Assembly: GCA_020809705.1 (NCBI GenBank)
Contig: CP085830.1
Span: 4,030,001 to 4,094,000 of the forward strand
DNA length: 64,000 nucleotides
Reading direction: 5' to 3'
Source: Calonectria ilicicola
Taxonomy: Eukaryota; Ascomycota; Sordariomycetes; Hypocreales; Nectriaceae
Shown: one piece after another, positions 32,332 to 44,060 of the stretch
How positions within the stretch are numbered: the stretch's first letter is position 1
Layout of the letters: each line of letters begins with the position of its first letter
Notes under the pieces: model-generated
Database searches by the model: none
The model's input: only the letters and a program-made list of their open reading frames with translations
What the model was told of the DNA's origin: nothing
Program-made: the position numbers and the translations under genes

Positions 32332-33225
32332 ATGTCCACAACTGCACCAAACCTTGCCCCTCCGCCCCCGGGCAATAGACGCGGCGCATCCCCCACCTTC
32401 AACCTAGCCTCCTCCTCCGACTCGTCAGACCTCGACGACGATGCGCCCCTCCCCTTCCCCGAAGCCCTCCCTCGATCCGACTTCATCTCGCAAGACTTCC
32501 AGCCCGCTGCATATCTCTCGGCCCTACCGCATCGCCACCAGACACTCGAGGACCTACGCTCCGACCTACGCGACCGCAGCGCTGCCATCAGCGCTGAGCT
32601 ACTGGAACTCGTTAACTCGAACTACACGGCCTTTCTCTCTCTTGGCAACGAGCTCCGCGGCGGCGATGACAAAGTCGGGGATGTCAAGGTCGCCCTGCTA
32701 GGCTTCAGGCGCGCGGTTGAAGAGGTCAAGTCCCGGGTAGCGGACAGGAAAGAGGAGACGCAGACGCTCAGCAACGAGCTGCGTGATGTGCGCTCGGCCA
32801 TTGAGCAGGGACGCAAAATGGTTGAGGTTTCCGAACGGCTGTCTTCGCTAGAAGAGCGCCTCGCCTTAGAGAGCTTGCCTGCTACCTCGGATGCTCAAGA
32901 GTGGGATGACGAGAGCGACGAGGAGGAGGAAGAGGAAAACGATGGTTTCCTAGGCAGCTCCCCCACGAAGCTGCTAGCTTCCGCCCGGGAGTGTGCTCTC
33001 ATTGAGGAGCTTGCAAATACACTTGGGCAAGACACGCCATGGGGAATCAAAACGGAAGAGCGCCTTACCAAGTGCCGAAATACATTATTATTAGACCTGG
33101 GTAACGCCCTCAAGGAGGCCAAGAAAGCGGGGTCTAAGGGTCAAGACAGAGTGCTCAAGTATCTAACCATATATCGGGTACTGGGTGCGGAAGGGGATGC
33201 CATCAAAGCTCTACGTAAAGGCTGA
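32332..33225 (+). CDS. COG2: Conserved oligomeric Golgi complex subunit 2
   Basis: COG2 belongs to lobe A of the COG tether that handles retrograde vesicles at the Golgi. The frame from ATG 32332 gives 297 residues. After a disordered Ser/Asp-rich leader comes the signature N-terminal region of the family (PF06148): LPRSDFISQDFQPAAYLSAL (~45-65), then LEDLRSDLRDRSAAISAELLELVNSNYTAFLSLG (~70-105) and a long coiled coil (~110-185). An acidic insert (~195-215) precedes a short helical end. It is much shorter than animal COG2, as is normal for filamentous fungi. No intron is needed. It is convergent with the uL1m gene, with 184 bp between the stops. Confidence 0.88.
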   Translation: MSTTAPNLAPPPPGNRRGASPTFNLASSSDSSDLDDDAPLPFPEALPRSDFISQDFQPAAYLSALPHRHQTLEDLRSDLRDRSAAISAELLELVNSNYTAFLSLGNELRGGDDKVGDVKVALLGFRRAVEEVKSRVADRKEETQTLSNELRDVRSAIEQGRKMVEVSERLSSLEERLALESLPATSDAQEWDDESDEEEEEENDGFLGSSPTKLLASARECALIEELANTLGQDTPWGIKTEERLTKCRNTLLLDLGNALKEAKKAGSKGQDRVLKYLTIYRVLGAEGDAIKALRKG

Positions 33226-33409
33226 AAGAAAGTCAAGACAAGACAACATAGTACTAAAAAAACAAAAAGCGTCACACTCAACCCCGCAGAGATACCCAGA
33301 ATATGAGAAAAATGTTCCTGTTCACGTCGTCTATTCGGTAATATGACATATAGTGGTACAATCATACAAAGCTCCCCTAATATCCCAAGACTCGCTATGC
33401 TTTTTATTT

Positions 33410-34436
33410 TTACATGATGCTCTCAAGAGCCTTGGGAGTCACCTTCTCATCAGCATCCCGCAGCTTGCCATTCAAACTCAGGCCCGGGCCGTGTGTGGTG
33501 CTGAGAATCACCTCATGCACATCCTTGGGGACCTCCTCGGAAATCTCAGACGCCTCCGACCTGATCTTGGTCAACAGCACCTTGATGTTGGCCTTGAGCT
33601 GCTCGGGAGTGTAACCCAGCTGGCCAATGGCTAATCGAATAACACCTTGGCGCTCACGGTAGTCGGCAGCACCAGCAGAGTCACGCATGGACCGAACAAC
33701 GTCAGGCACAACAGTGCGTGTGCGCTTGCTAGGCATAAGTCCCTTGGGGCCTAGGATCTTGCCGAGACCGGCCTTCATAAGGGCCTTCTCGCTGGACTCG
33801 TGGCAGATGAGACGATCAAAGTTGATCTTTTCCTGGCGGATAGCCTCGAATAGAGTCTCTTCACCAACAGCAACAGCACCCGCAGCGGTGGCATCACGGG
33901 CAATGTCGCTACCCTCAGGGCACACGACAGCAATCTGCCAGTCACTTTGAACAGGGTGTGGCAGACGGACGCTGTTTCGGATGACGGGTCCGTTGCGGGC
34001 GGTCTTGAGGTTGATGTGCAGCTCGTACTTGACGGAGGCGGGGGGTTGGCCAACTTCGACGGAACGGAGGATTCTATAGTGGCGCCAGATGTTAGCAAAA
34101 TCTATCCATTCTTAATGCAAGCCTGCACAATATGGGATTGGGCTTCCCCTCCCTCGCTACTCGAAAGGGTATAAAAATATATATATAAAAAACTAACCTC
34201 ATAGCCTCGCATAGTGAAAACTGAGGGAAATCTCGCTTGGATAGATTGTGACGCTTAAAGTCCTTGGGGATCGATCTCTTCTTCTTGCTGGTCTTCTTGA
34301 TGCGCACCACTGAGGCCTGACGGGTCTGGACAGCCGCGGGGGCAAGGAATCGGGGTATCGTGGGAATTGCCGGTCGGGCGACTTGTGTGAGAGATAGCCT
34401 GGCCATAGAGGCCAAGCAGCGATCGATTGGCGCCAT
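33410..34436 (-). CDS. MRPL1: Mitochondrial large-subunit ribosomal protein uL1m
   Basis: Component of the L1 stalk of the mitochondrial ribosome. Exons 34436-34198 and 34073-33410 join across a 124-nt intron (GTTAGT donor, TATAG acceptor) to give 300 residues. The N-terminus is a basic, hydroxylated mitochondrial targeting sequence (to ~45), followed by a Lys-rich stretch. The core has L1 family features: GEETLFEAI, FDRLICHES, and the conserved LGKILGPKGLMPSKR-type loop (~185), which is the most diagnostic motif. The C-terminal part ends with the typical YTPEQLKANIKVLL helix and a closing beta segment. The intron falls just after the targeting region. Confidence 0.9.
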
Positions 34437-35089
34437 TGTGATTGGGAATTGGGAGCTTCTTAGAGACCAGACCGAGGAACCGTTGACATGCGCAAAAAGT
34501 GCAGCTGGATGGATTTGAGTGTGGAGCCTGGAAAATCAGGTATCAAGCTTGGGTCCATCTTATCGATAGTGTCCCACCCCAGGTCACCTTACCCACAATG
34601 TGCTGCTCCGGTGCAATTCAATCCTTAAGAGATTGTACCCCCTACTTTCTTCACATCTCCTAACCAATCTATAAATAAACAATAAACAAATAAATAAATC
34701 GAGTGTTTTATTTTGCTATTATTTAGTTATTTATTTATTTATTTTTGAGCTATCGAACTATTTGGAGCAGTTGAGTGGTGCCCATGGTGAAGATATATTG
34801 TAGACGTAATCTGTACAAGAAGAATGCTTCGGTTTATTTTTAGATGCTGTTGATTACTAGTTTTTCCCAGGTTGTAGGCTAAAAAATCACAGTTCCAACA
34901 AATGCTATTTATTCCGTCGCCCTCTTATAAATAGTGGCAAGCTCTATCCAGCAGACGGCGGTGTGACTGGCCATCAACAACAACAACAAAATTCAATTAG
35001 AAAGACATCCCGAACACTATACATATATTTCAATACTTGGTTAATATATACATCATAAGTCTTAAGGACATTATTCACTTTCACGCGAC
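34437..35089. other. Intergenic between MRPL1 and the SurE-like gene
   Basis: Contains the MRPL1 promoter and an AT-rich run at 34665-34750 (AAATAAATAAA and TTTATTTATTT, imperfectly self-complementary) resembling 10195-10300. No gene seen. Confidence 0.6.
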
Positions 35090-36053
35090 TTAATCGACGC
35101 ACACAAGGATATCCTTGAGCTTCGCCAACACAGTGGCCTGTCTGTCATCATTAACAGTAGTCTTATCGGAAGCATCACCAATGCTGACTGAAATGTGGCA
35201 TCCACCACCGAGAATTACCTCAGTCTCCGTGGGCAGGCGGTCGCTTCCACACCACTCGACGTCGGGAGCCGAAAGCAGGCCGGGGTTGATGCGCGTCAAC
35301 ACCCACTTGAAGTCAGACGCCTTGGTGCAGCTGCCCTCGACCTTAGGGAAGTTGACGTTGAGGAAGACGTCATTGGGCAGGTAGGGGGTGCCGGAGTCAA
35401 CAATTTGGTTGACTAGAATCGTGGCCAGCTCGGCATACACGCTGCTGCGTGTAGGCACGGGCGAGGTGTTCCAAGCCAGGTTGCCGCTAGACGCGCCGGA
35501 GAAGGCAATCGCCGGGATGCCGGCCGTATGAGCGGCGTAGCAAGCCGCGCCGACGGTGCCGGAAAAGGGGACCTGGAGCCAAAGGTTGGTGCCGACATTG
35601 GGGCCGGTGACGGCCAGTTCGGGCTTGGCACCATTCCAAAGATTGGGACCAAATGTGTTGATGCCGTACTTGATGGCCGTCACGGGATACGAATTGACCC
35701 AGTTGAGGTCAGTTCGCGTGGAGTTGTGGCCATAAGGGCCACTGTTGGCAGGACAGCTATCGTACTCGCAGGCTGTTGTGCGATCCGTAGGGTCCTCATC
35801 CTTTGAGCCTGTCGCAAATGCGTGAGTCTTGGGTTCGATAACAAGAACGATTGGCGGCGGCAAAGGCACACTTACTACTGCCCGACTTGTTCTCGGCGGG
35901 GGCCGAAAGCACAACATCATGACCCGCCGCATTCAGAGCGCTGTTGAGTGACCTGATGTACAGCTCCGCCCAACCATCATCGTTTCCCTGGACAATCCTC
36001 ACGGCCTGGACGGCCAGGATGTTTAGGAACACAGCAGACACAGAAGCTTTCAT
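35090..36053 (-). CDS. Secreted SurE-type nucleotidase/acid phosphatase
   Basis: SurE-fold metal-dependent phosphatases hydrolyse nucleoside monophosphates. Exons 36053-35876 and 35808-35090 join over a 67-nt intron (GTAAGT, GACAG) to give 298 residues. The N-terminus has a short hydrophobic signal peptide (to ~18-20), implying secretion. The catalytic set is visible: the Asp pair in GNDDGW (~23-27), Ser in SAPAENKSGS (~50-59) and Asn in TGPNVGTN. Several Cys residues (CEYDSC, SCTKA, EWCGSD, GGGCH, LVCVD) suggest disulfides, as in other fungal secreted members. Its in vivo substrate is not known; phosphate or nucleotide scavenging is likely. Confidence 0.88.
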
Positions 36054-37285
36054 GGCGATAATGTCAAGAGAATGGCGAAGATTGACCTGCGCCTACGGAG
36101 GAGAAATCACAAAGCCATCATTCCTATGCGTGGAGCAGGCGGTTGGATAAATACGCTTTCGATCATCCGCGTGCCTCCCCATCCATAGTTGATCCTTACT
36201 ATCGTCCATCCTAACTAATATTCTCGACCGAGCGATCCAAGCACCAGAATGGTTGCAACGCCGCAGCGGCGGCCAATCATGGCCCCTCATACCCTTGTCA
36301 GCTGGCTTTGAAACTAGCTCGCTCGCCACCAAGGAGCCCAGAGTGCGACACGTGCGGCACCATTGGCCGCGTTGAAATAAGCCCAGGAGCTGAGCTAGGA
36401 TTGTGTTAAATGCATCCATTAAACGGAAAAACTGACTGATGGATTCTAAATTCGCATGGCGACGAAGAGCATGATCAGGATGGCAATTGTGGGTGCATCG
36501 GGCCGAGCCGGTGGGTATACGGACTCCAAGACTGGAAGGTCCGTATTATGGTCAACAGCCGTTTTCATGTTCAGGATCCCCCGTGGGTTGGACCACGACA
36601 GGCCATTGGGGATCGGCCGGTATGCAGATCCCATCTGCGGCAGCCTTCCGGAGGGACGGGGGAGAGTGGACCGCAGAGGATCGGGGATTTCGGGGGTCCC
36701 GGAGTCCAAACAATCCTTCTGTTGCCCAAGACACGGTCGGAATGTTTCACCCCCAGGCTGACATTTGGCTGGATGAAAAATGACCTTGAAACATCAGCAT
36801 AAATATGGAATCGCTTACTATTGTCCTCACTCTCAAAATCTTTGGTAATGTCACGCCCCGGTTGTCGTTTTGTTTCTTAAACGAGGCGAGTTTCCGAGCG
36901 AACCGAACTAGTTCTCCTTCCCTTTCAGGACACCGATGTCCTGCATCGAGATTGGAGGAAATAAATACACCATGTTGTTCGCAATCAAACTATGCGCAAT
37001 TATAGGCGAGGGTTACAATAGATCGTGACTTTAAACTAACGGTGATGGGCTGTTTAATAAGGTTAAGTCGGCACGCGGCAATTGCACTTGATCTTCAACC
37101 GAACGAGTCTGCAAAACATTACATTTCGTCGGTTATTCATCTATTTGTTATTATGGTAAATTAATGCTGACCATGATCGACTTGAATTCCGGTTATAAAG
37201 GCAAGTGCGAGCTCAACCAAGGGAGCGCCGTTCAATACAACTAGATTTTACAATTATCGACACTGTCAGTAATAGTGTCCGTATC

Positions 37286-37327
37286 ATACAATTAACTCTA
37301 GTATAGCCGTGTACAACCAAACTCTGA
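37286..37327. repeat. Dispersed 42-bp motif, copy 2
   Basis: Matches 5439-5480 at 37 of 42 positions in the same orientation. It is followed 12 bp later by the ATG of an unrecognised 89-codon frame. Confidence 0.7.
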
Positions 37328-37845
37328 GAAGCCCTCGAAATGTCTGGTAGAAAGCTCCATCAATCTAGACACATATTAAAGACGCTGTCCTACCAAGCCA
37401 AGATGCATTCCATCGCACACATCTCAACGCCATCCAAAATTGCAATCGAAGACATAGAGGTCGAGCGCCTCACTCTCGCTCCCTCCACTTCTAACGAGCT
37501 CTCGTCTAACAAGTTCATAATTGACTTGACATCAAATAAACGACTAGACCAGATAACTCTATCCGTCCTCTTTGTCCGCCAAAGGCTACAAATGTATACA
37601 TCAAAATGAACGCATCGATGACTAACTTGTTTCTCTGGGTTTGAGGGGTTTTCAAATGTCTTTGTGAATGAGACGTAACCCATTTGGCGCAAAACTTTGT
37701 CTCTCCCTGCTCAACACGTGTGTTAAAATTTCCCATGCTTAGTTTTCCCGTGTCCAGCCGGTTTCTTTTGTGTCTCGCTCGACTTTTGCCTAAGCAGTAT
37801 TGAAACAAAAGGCCAATGTGAGTTTTTGCTAATGCATTGGTCAAA

Positions 37846-37869
37846 CAACTGCGCATTTTTGCGCAGTTG
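37846..37869. repeat. Short perfect hairpin
   Basis: CAACTGCGCA and its exact reverse complement TGCGCAGTTG are separated by TTTT. Confidence 0.8.
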
Positions 37870-40428
37870 GTCTTGAAAATGATCGGGGAACACAATAAAG
37901 CCAAGTGGAGCTGGTTGAGTGGCAACAAGTCTCAAGACGATACTCAAAGTCTAGTAATTGTTCTTCTTTGAGCAGATAGAAGTTATAATGATATTTAATT
38001 CAAATGTCAAATTATACACATGGACTGGCTAACAAACCTGCTGTGTAGGAACTTCGGCAAAAATTTGGGCCACCATGTCAGACACAAATATTCGACAACA
38101 AGCAACGCAGAAGACAAGGATTTCCGCAACATCAAAACTTACACAATGCAAAATCAACAAAAGAATCAATTTCCTATATGAAAATATGAATAAAAAAACA
38201 CTATTGATCTAATCACTAAAAGAGCCGCTGGAACATATTCTGGCATTACACCCACAACTATAATTGTGGTATAGGGTAGTTGTCGGGTTTCTACGCATTT
38301 TTATCTTTTGTAGGTGGGATGAGAGTTATGCTCCTATATCCTGGGGAGAAAAAAATTATGCAAATCACCGGTTGGCATTTGTTCCTGTTGGTTGTGGCAG
38401 TTTTTTATTGACAGTGATCATCATCACATGTACTGTTTTGTGATTCACGCCGCTAATGATTGGGCCCAGCCGATGGCGACTGAAGTGCCAAGACAGCCGT
38501 GCTTTGTCGTTGGCTGACGACGCTTTTGCACTGCCACCGCCGTTTGACATTAACTAAACAATCCTGTCACTTTTTGATTGCAGGAAAGGTTTTTTGATTG
38601 CAGAAGCCTCGACACGAGGCCCCGGAGGATATTATTATTGCTCATGTCCGCGCCGCTGACAGATTACAGTGGCCCCCCCCAAGGATGATCGGCGCCAGAG
38701 CAAGTCAGTATGTCTCCAGCAGCAGATCATTGGGCAGCTCTGTACACGGGACATGACTACCCGTTGCAGGACTTCAACACAGCATGAGCCAATCCCTGTG
38801 GGCGACCCATGGGAAATGGACTCGACAAGCCACATTGGTATTGGACAAGGATTTGGCCATTTAAGCTTAAAAATTTCACGGATCGGGGCGGGAAGCTGTG
38901 TTGCAAGCCCTCAGACCCATACACTAGCTGACTACTCGGTGCTCGCAATTCATTTTCCGGCTTTCCTGGGCCAGCAGCCACGCCGCCCAGGGGAGGCATC
39001 GCAGTATGCGGGCCGATCTTCCTCGAGAACGGGCCTTCAGGGAACCGGTGTGGAGGCCAGCATTGCGCGGACGCCGGGTGCAATTATGTCGCTCTCCCGT
39101 TTTGATTGGCTGGCGCCACGCATGGCACATGGGCTACCTGCTCCCGACGCACGCTGGGCGACCGTCTCCTCCAGGAAGGTCCCGTACCCAGTACCTACCT
39201 GCCTTGACAGTTAGTGCTTCCATTTCCGACTTCCTCGGAGGTGGCAGGTCCCCCTTTGCATTTGCACTGCCCCATTGATGCCAGCTCCACCTTTGCTCGT
39301 ACAGACACTTTTGTTCCGTTCCTCTCGCCGTATTTTCTCTTCCAATTCTTCTCTCTGCTCCCGGGCTTGTCCTGTGATGCCCTGCGTTCCTTCACACTAT
39401 GCCTTCTCGCACCGATGAGCCCGACACGTCGAACCGCAGACGGCATGTCAATGGGTTCTTGTTACGGCATGACTCTGTTTTGTGGCGCTCGCCCCAACGG
39501 CTTAGCCCATGACCGAGAGAAAACTCAAACACAACCACCAACACGAGACTCCAACACCACCGCAAAATCAAAATCCTAGGCCGCTTCCTTGGGCCATTGA
39601 GGCCTCCAGCTGAGCAACCTAGCATGACGTCTGTGTGGATCATACGCGTTTGGGTCATGGGTCTGCTAATTACCAGGTTCTCCGGCCCGCACTAGATTGC
39701 TACGGTCCAGTTCAGAACCCGGGCGATATGCCTGCAGGATTTGTAAGTGTCACATCTGCAAGGAGGGTGCCTCTCGGGAGAATTCATTTCGTTATTTCTA
39801 TCTCCTCCCTTCCCTTGGAATTGGCCCATGAGGGTGTCCAGTTTGTTCACATGAAATCCGAATTTCACTTGGTCACCACCGTCTGGTATCCAAATTTCGA
39901 CAGCAAACCCACCATGTCCCACTTGGCCTTACTCAACTTTGCCGGCCTAATATAACGGATTCGGTCTGATGAATTATATCGGAATTTGGGCCAAGAGAAC
40001 ATTTACGGTATACTGTTCTGTTTCCTCAGTCAAGTTTTACCGCCAACTTTATCAAAACAGACCTGCCTGATCCGCCATTACTCGAGAAAGTCACTGCTGG
40101 CTTAAAGTCAAGCCACGGCTACTACTTCATGACTGCTTTGGGATTTCTGAGGAAAGTTCCTTGCAAAACTTTTATCCACTCGAGAACAGTCCCCATGTTG
40201 ATTTCTTGATCTATTGTCAGGCACTAAGCTTGCCTGACTCTCAGGATGCCTCGAGGGGCATAGTGTGCCTCAAGTTGCCGAGTGGCTCTTGATTGCCCTG
40301 GGGCTCTTCATCAACCGTACCACAACCACCCTCTCTCATTTCTCTTTCCGATAACGATGCTTATCCAATGTATTTGAATCGCATCATTTTCGACATCGGG
40401 CTGCATTTGAAGTAGTTACTTCAAAGCC

Positions 40429-40800
40429 TCAAGCATCCATCTTGCTCCTCTCCGAACTGAGGCTTTCAACCAACTTAATGGAACCCCAATTTGTGATCAT
40501 CTGTTTTACAGCCCCAACCACCAACTGATCGTCATCATCGCTCGGCTTGCCTCCAAGGGCCTTATGGGGATACTTGGTGTTTAGGCGGTCTGAGTGACGA
40601 GATGTTTGCGTATGGATGCTCCTCAATGAGGGCCCAGGGGCTTCGAGGCTACTAGTAGGACAGGCGGCGGAACTGAATGACCAAACCGTCAGTATGAGGA
40701 AATCAGAGGACCACATGTGCTTGGGCCGGAATTTGACATACCAACCAATCTTTCTGGGCCACACCTGCGCGTCGAAGGAATCACTGCCTCGGATAGACAT
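40429..40800 (-). CDS. Open frame in line with, and just after, the bZIP stop
   Basis: After the bZIP TGA (40809-40807) the same reading frame runs on for 126 codons, with an ATG at 40800. The second half has coding-like texture (GGKPSDDDDQLVVGAVKQM, then TNWGSIKLVESLSSERSK). It could be a C-terminal extension reached by an unseen splice or by readthrough, a separate small protein, or chance within the 3' UTR. The stop context is TGA AGC, not the TGA CTA readthrough motif. Confidence 0.25.
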   Translation of the reverse strand: MSIRGSDSFDAQVWPRKIGWYVKFRPKHMWSSDFLILTVWSFSSAACPTSSLEAPGPSLRSIHTQTSRHSDRLNTKYPHKALGGKPSDDDDQLVVGAVKQMITNWGSIKLVESLSSERSKMDA

Positions 40801-40806
40801 CTGGCT

Positions 40807-41879
40807 TCAAGGATTATCTAATATTCGAGCAATTTTCGGTGATCTGCCAGGGGTATCTTCGCAATCTTCGCTATCGCGCGACATCTTAGTGGATTCTGAA
40901 GTGCTTCCTTTCCTAATTCTACTTGCTACTTCTAGCGGTGACTTTGACCGTCGCTCCTGAATCCTAGGAGATGCGGAGTTGAGCCGACCGGGAGTGCCGG
41001 CACTCGAGGATGGAGGGCTTTGCCCAACGGTAGGTGGACTGGGGACATGCAGACTATCGGCGATAGACGGGGCGCGGCGGTGCTTGCCTTCGCTGTGGTC
41101 TTGTTGGATGCTGGCGCTCGCAAGTACGGCGAGTCTGTCAACCGTGTTAGGTTCGGGCCTGGCTTGCCCGAGGACAAGAGCTGGCAAGGCTGGGAGGGTA
41201 GGGGGATGGAGCTGATGTTGAACCAAAGGGAGACGCTCTGTTGAAATGGGCGCTGGCGCGATATTGGACGATGTGGCCTCGGAAGACCGGTTTTCTCGCT
41301 TGATACCCACAATCGCATCGAGAACCTCTCTGGTGTTCCCCTCTCTGGGAACTGGCGGCGCAACATACTTTGGGAGGATGGGACCCGTAGACGACGACCT
41401 CGGCAATGGTTGAATGGGAATCTTCGGCGCAGGCGAGGCGGTGACTGGTCGACCTACAGTGGCTTTGGCGATGGTGGCCTTTGCTGCTTCGGTGGCGGGT
41501 TGGTCAGGAAAGGCCTGCAGGAACTTGTCGATTTCCTCGACTGCGACGCCGTGGTAGCCCAGCAGCATCCGCAAGCGCGAATTTTCAAGAGCGACATTGC
41601 GTGCTGCCTGCTGCATTTCCAAGGTGGCCTCGACGCCACGGCGCTCATAGTCCTGGAGTTTTTGTTGCAACCCCTCGACATATTCTTTGTGACGAGCGCG
41701 GGAGCGGCGTTGGTTGTCACGAATACGGACAGCGGACGGGTTCGCTGAACCCTCACTCTGCAGGGGAGACGAGTCAGAGAAATTCTGGAACTCGTGACTT
41801 GGGATGGGCAATTCCAAAAAAAACCCTGGTTTCCCTCAGAGAGGGTTTGGGGTTGACGACTTACCTTTCCTCCTGCCAT
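40807..41879 (-). CDS. bZIP transcription factor, two exons
   Basis: Nuclear DNA-binding regulator. A five-codon first exon (41879-41865, MAGGK) ends at a GTAAGT donor. The 107-nt intron ends CTGCAG at 41758, and the second exon 41757-40807 continues in frame, giving 321 residues. The long frame has no ATG before the bZIP, which supports the tiny first exon. The bZIP is at ~15-75: basic region IRDNQRRSRARHKEYVEGL followed by a Leu-containing zipper with ENSRLRMLL. The rest is Pro/Ser-rich and disordered, with several SP motifs near the end (GRSPK, RRSKSPLE). The specific subfamily and targets are not identified. The frame stays open beyond the TGA, reported separately. Confidence 0.85.
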
Positions 41880-44060
41880 TGACTACGCGTACAGGTCAAC
41901 TCGAAAGGTTAACTCGGGGCTTGAAGCTGGCCTATGCTACAACGGAAATTCTTGCAGGGCCAGCGAGAACGAGACAAGACCTCGTCTTGATGTATCGCTC
42001 GTGCCGCCAAGTCCAGTACGCGCGTTGGGATGGCCGAGCTCCGAGTTCTTGGCAGAGATCCATGTCCCCAGCAGGGCCGCAGATCCAGCTGCCGAACGAA
42101 GAGACTAGCGCCAAGGAGGTTTTAAACGTGCATCCAACCATAACAACCCTATCGGGACCTCGAGCTTTGGGATTGGGGATAAGGATGGCTAAAGGATTTC
42201 TTGGCGGGGTGTCACTGGGGTGGCATTACTGGCGAGCGGTCACTTGCGCAGGCATCGATCCCACGGCGACGATTACAACCAGGCGCGATGTCAGCGCCGT
42301 CAACCGTTTGTCCTTTATGTGCACATTGTTACGCTGAGGTCGCGGCAGCGTGACAATTGTCCATCTTCTCCTTGGCTGTCCGTCAGATGAACAACCGAAG
42401 GCTGACTTACTTGAAGCAAATAGTGGGGACGGGAGTAGGGCCACCCGCCATAGCCTCCCTTGAATTTCGAAGCCGATGTGCAGTTGTTGTGTAGTTTTGC
42501 AGGGGACCATCTCTCTTGCGTGGGATTGCCCAGGCGCACAATCGGCCCAGTTTTTGCAGCATGTTACCGAGCGGGCAAGTGCTGCGCCACGGATTTTCGG
42601 GGCAGCCGACTGCCAAGCCAGCCTCTCGGCTCGTTGTATCCGATTGACCTACGATGCCGACTTTCCAGTGCGATGGAGAGGCTTTTTGCCTGGAGCGTTT
42701 GGCGCCAGCACGCCCTTGGCAGCGGGCCAATGTGCAGCGGGCAGCGACGACACGGGTCTGGGGTTGAGAAGAGTAATACTGTCCGGGCCGGTGCTCTGGG
42801 CCAAGCTGCCCACAGTTCCCAATTGCCCTCGTGATGTGCCAGGCTGGTGAAGCTCTCACTGGCCGAAGGTTTGCCAGCGGGGTGCTGCTGGCTCAGTACC
42901 AAGGAAGAGAGGTCTTGGCTAAATTACGGAGCAGCTCTGAATGGGGAGCTGTCCCAGTGGACGCACTACCCAACGGTTAAAACGGAATGACAGACTTTGG
43001 TGGTGCTCACAGGCCCGCAGCCAGCAAACCCACCGGCACGATTACCCAACAATGACAAGAGTCGAGACCATTGTGGCCAAGGCTTGGCCTATCCACGAGG
43101 AGCCCATGGGACCGCTCGTAGATGGGGAAGCATGCATCGCATTGCACCATGTGCCGCCTAATCCGCTTGGCGGTGTTGCACAATTCGACCAGGCCGGAAA
43201 GCGGGATGAAATCGGAAAGCGGGAGGAGAAAAAGGTATGGGCACTCAAGTCTAACCCCCGTCGAGCTCGGCGCAACGGCACGGCGAGATTGATGCGACCA
43301 AGTGAGACTCGATCCTGAGTTTTTCTCACCCAATGTGCCAAGTAGGGTGCCATTTACGTAACTGCGCAGAGGCCGTCAGCCATTGCAAAACGAAACGGTA
43401 AAATTTCCACGCTTCATGCTCTTCACCATTAGCAAGCTGATTTGCTAGTTTCCGCTAAGATTTTCGGTTGGTTTCCTCTTCTGTATGACTTGGCTAGTTT
43501 GATGAATAGACGTCATTTGATTTTCAGCAAATAGGCGGCGGTGTGAGAGGAGGATCCCCATGGAACGAGGCAGTGCAAAACCAAAAAAAGCCGAGAATCC
43601 GAAAAATATTTCCCGTCGTAATTGACAATCCGTGTATGATGCGTGTATAGGATGATTATGATTCGCAGTGACATTTGATATGGATTTGGTAGGCCTATTT
43701 TTGCTCCAACTACTGTTCGGCCTGGATTGGATCTGGTTTAGATGCTTGACCCAACCAATCCACGGACTTCGTTATCGGAATGAGGGGGCCAACAAAAAGC
43801 CCATCCCCAAGTTGATTAATAACAACAGGCTAAGAAAGTGCTCGTCTAGTTAATGAAATGGGGTATCATGATGCTCCAAAAGGAAAATATTCCTGACCCT
43901 GTCCTGCCGTCCCGTTCCCACCCACCTCAGCCCTGAATTAAATCTCACTTCTCGGACCTTTTTTGATTCATCCATGCAGCCATGTTCCGTCCTGTCCCCG
44001 TTGCCTGAACCCTTGTTCATATCCACGTGTCTCCTCCATCGCTAACGGGTTTAATTGCTA
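41880..44060. other. Intergenic between bZIP and TAF11
   Basis: Holds the bZIP promoter and the TAF11 3' flank. Many overlapping frames in GC-rich sequence (42400-43350) show no domain. No RNA gene recognised. Confidence 0.5.

Larger units (their letters stand above)
36054..40428. other. Intergenic 4.4 kb, partly AT-rich
   Basis: Left end is the SurE-like gene promoter. 36440-36800 is GC-rich with overlapping frames on both strands, none recognisable. 36900-38600 is AT-richer and holds the second 42-bp dispersed motif and a short perfect hairpin (37846-37869). Frames at 37340-37609 (plus, ATG, 89 codons) and 38669-39214 (plus) show no domain. It may contain decayed transposon DNA. Confidence 0.45.

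Noticed and set aside
37340..37609. 89-codon plus-strand frame next to the 42-bp motif
   Set aside because: Short, no domain; the matching motif at 5439 is not followed by a similar frame.
38669..39214. 181-codon plus-strand frame
   Set aside because: No family resemblance, and overlapping frames of similar length on the opposite strand.
42407..42902. Overlapping 110-150-codon frames on both strands
   Set aside because: Mutually exclusive frames in GC-rich sequence without domains.
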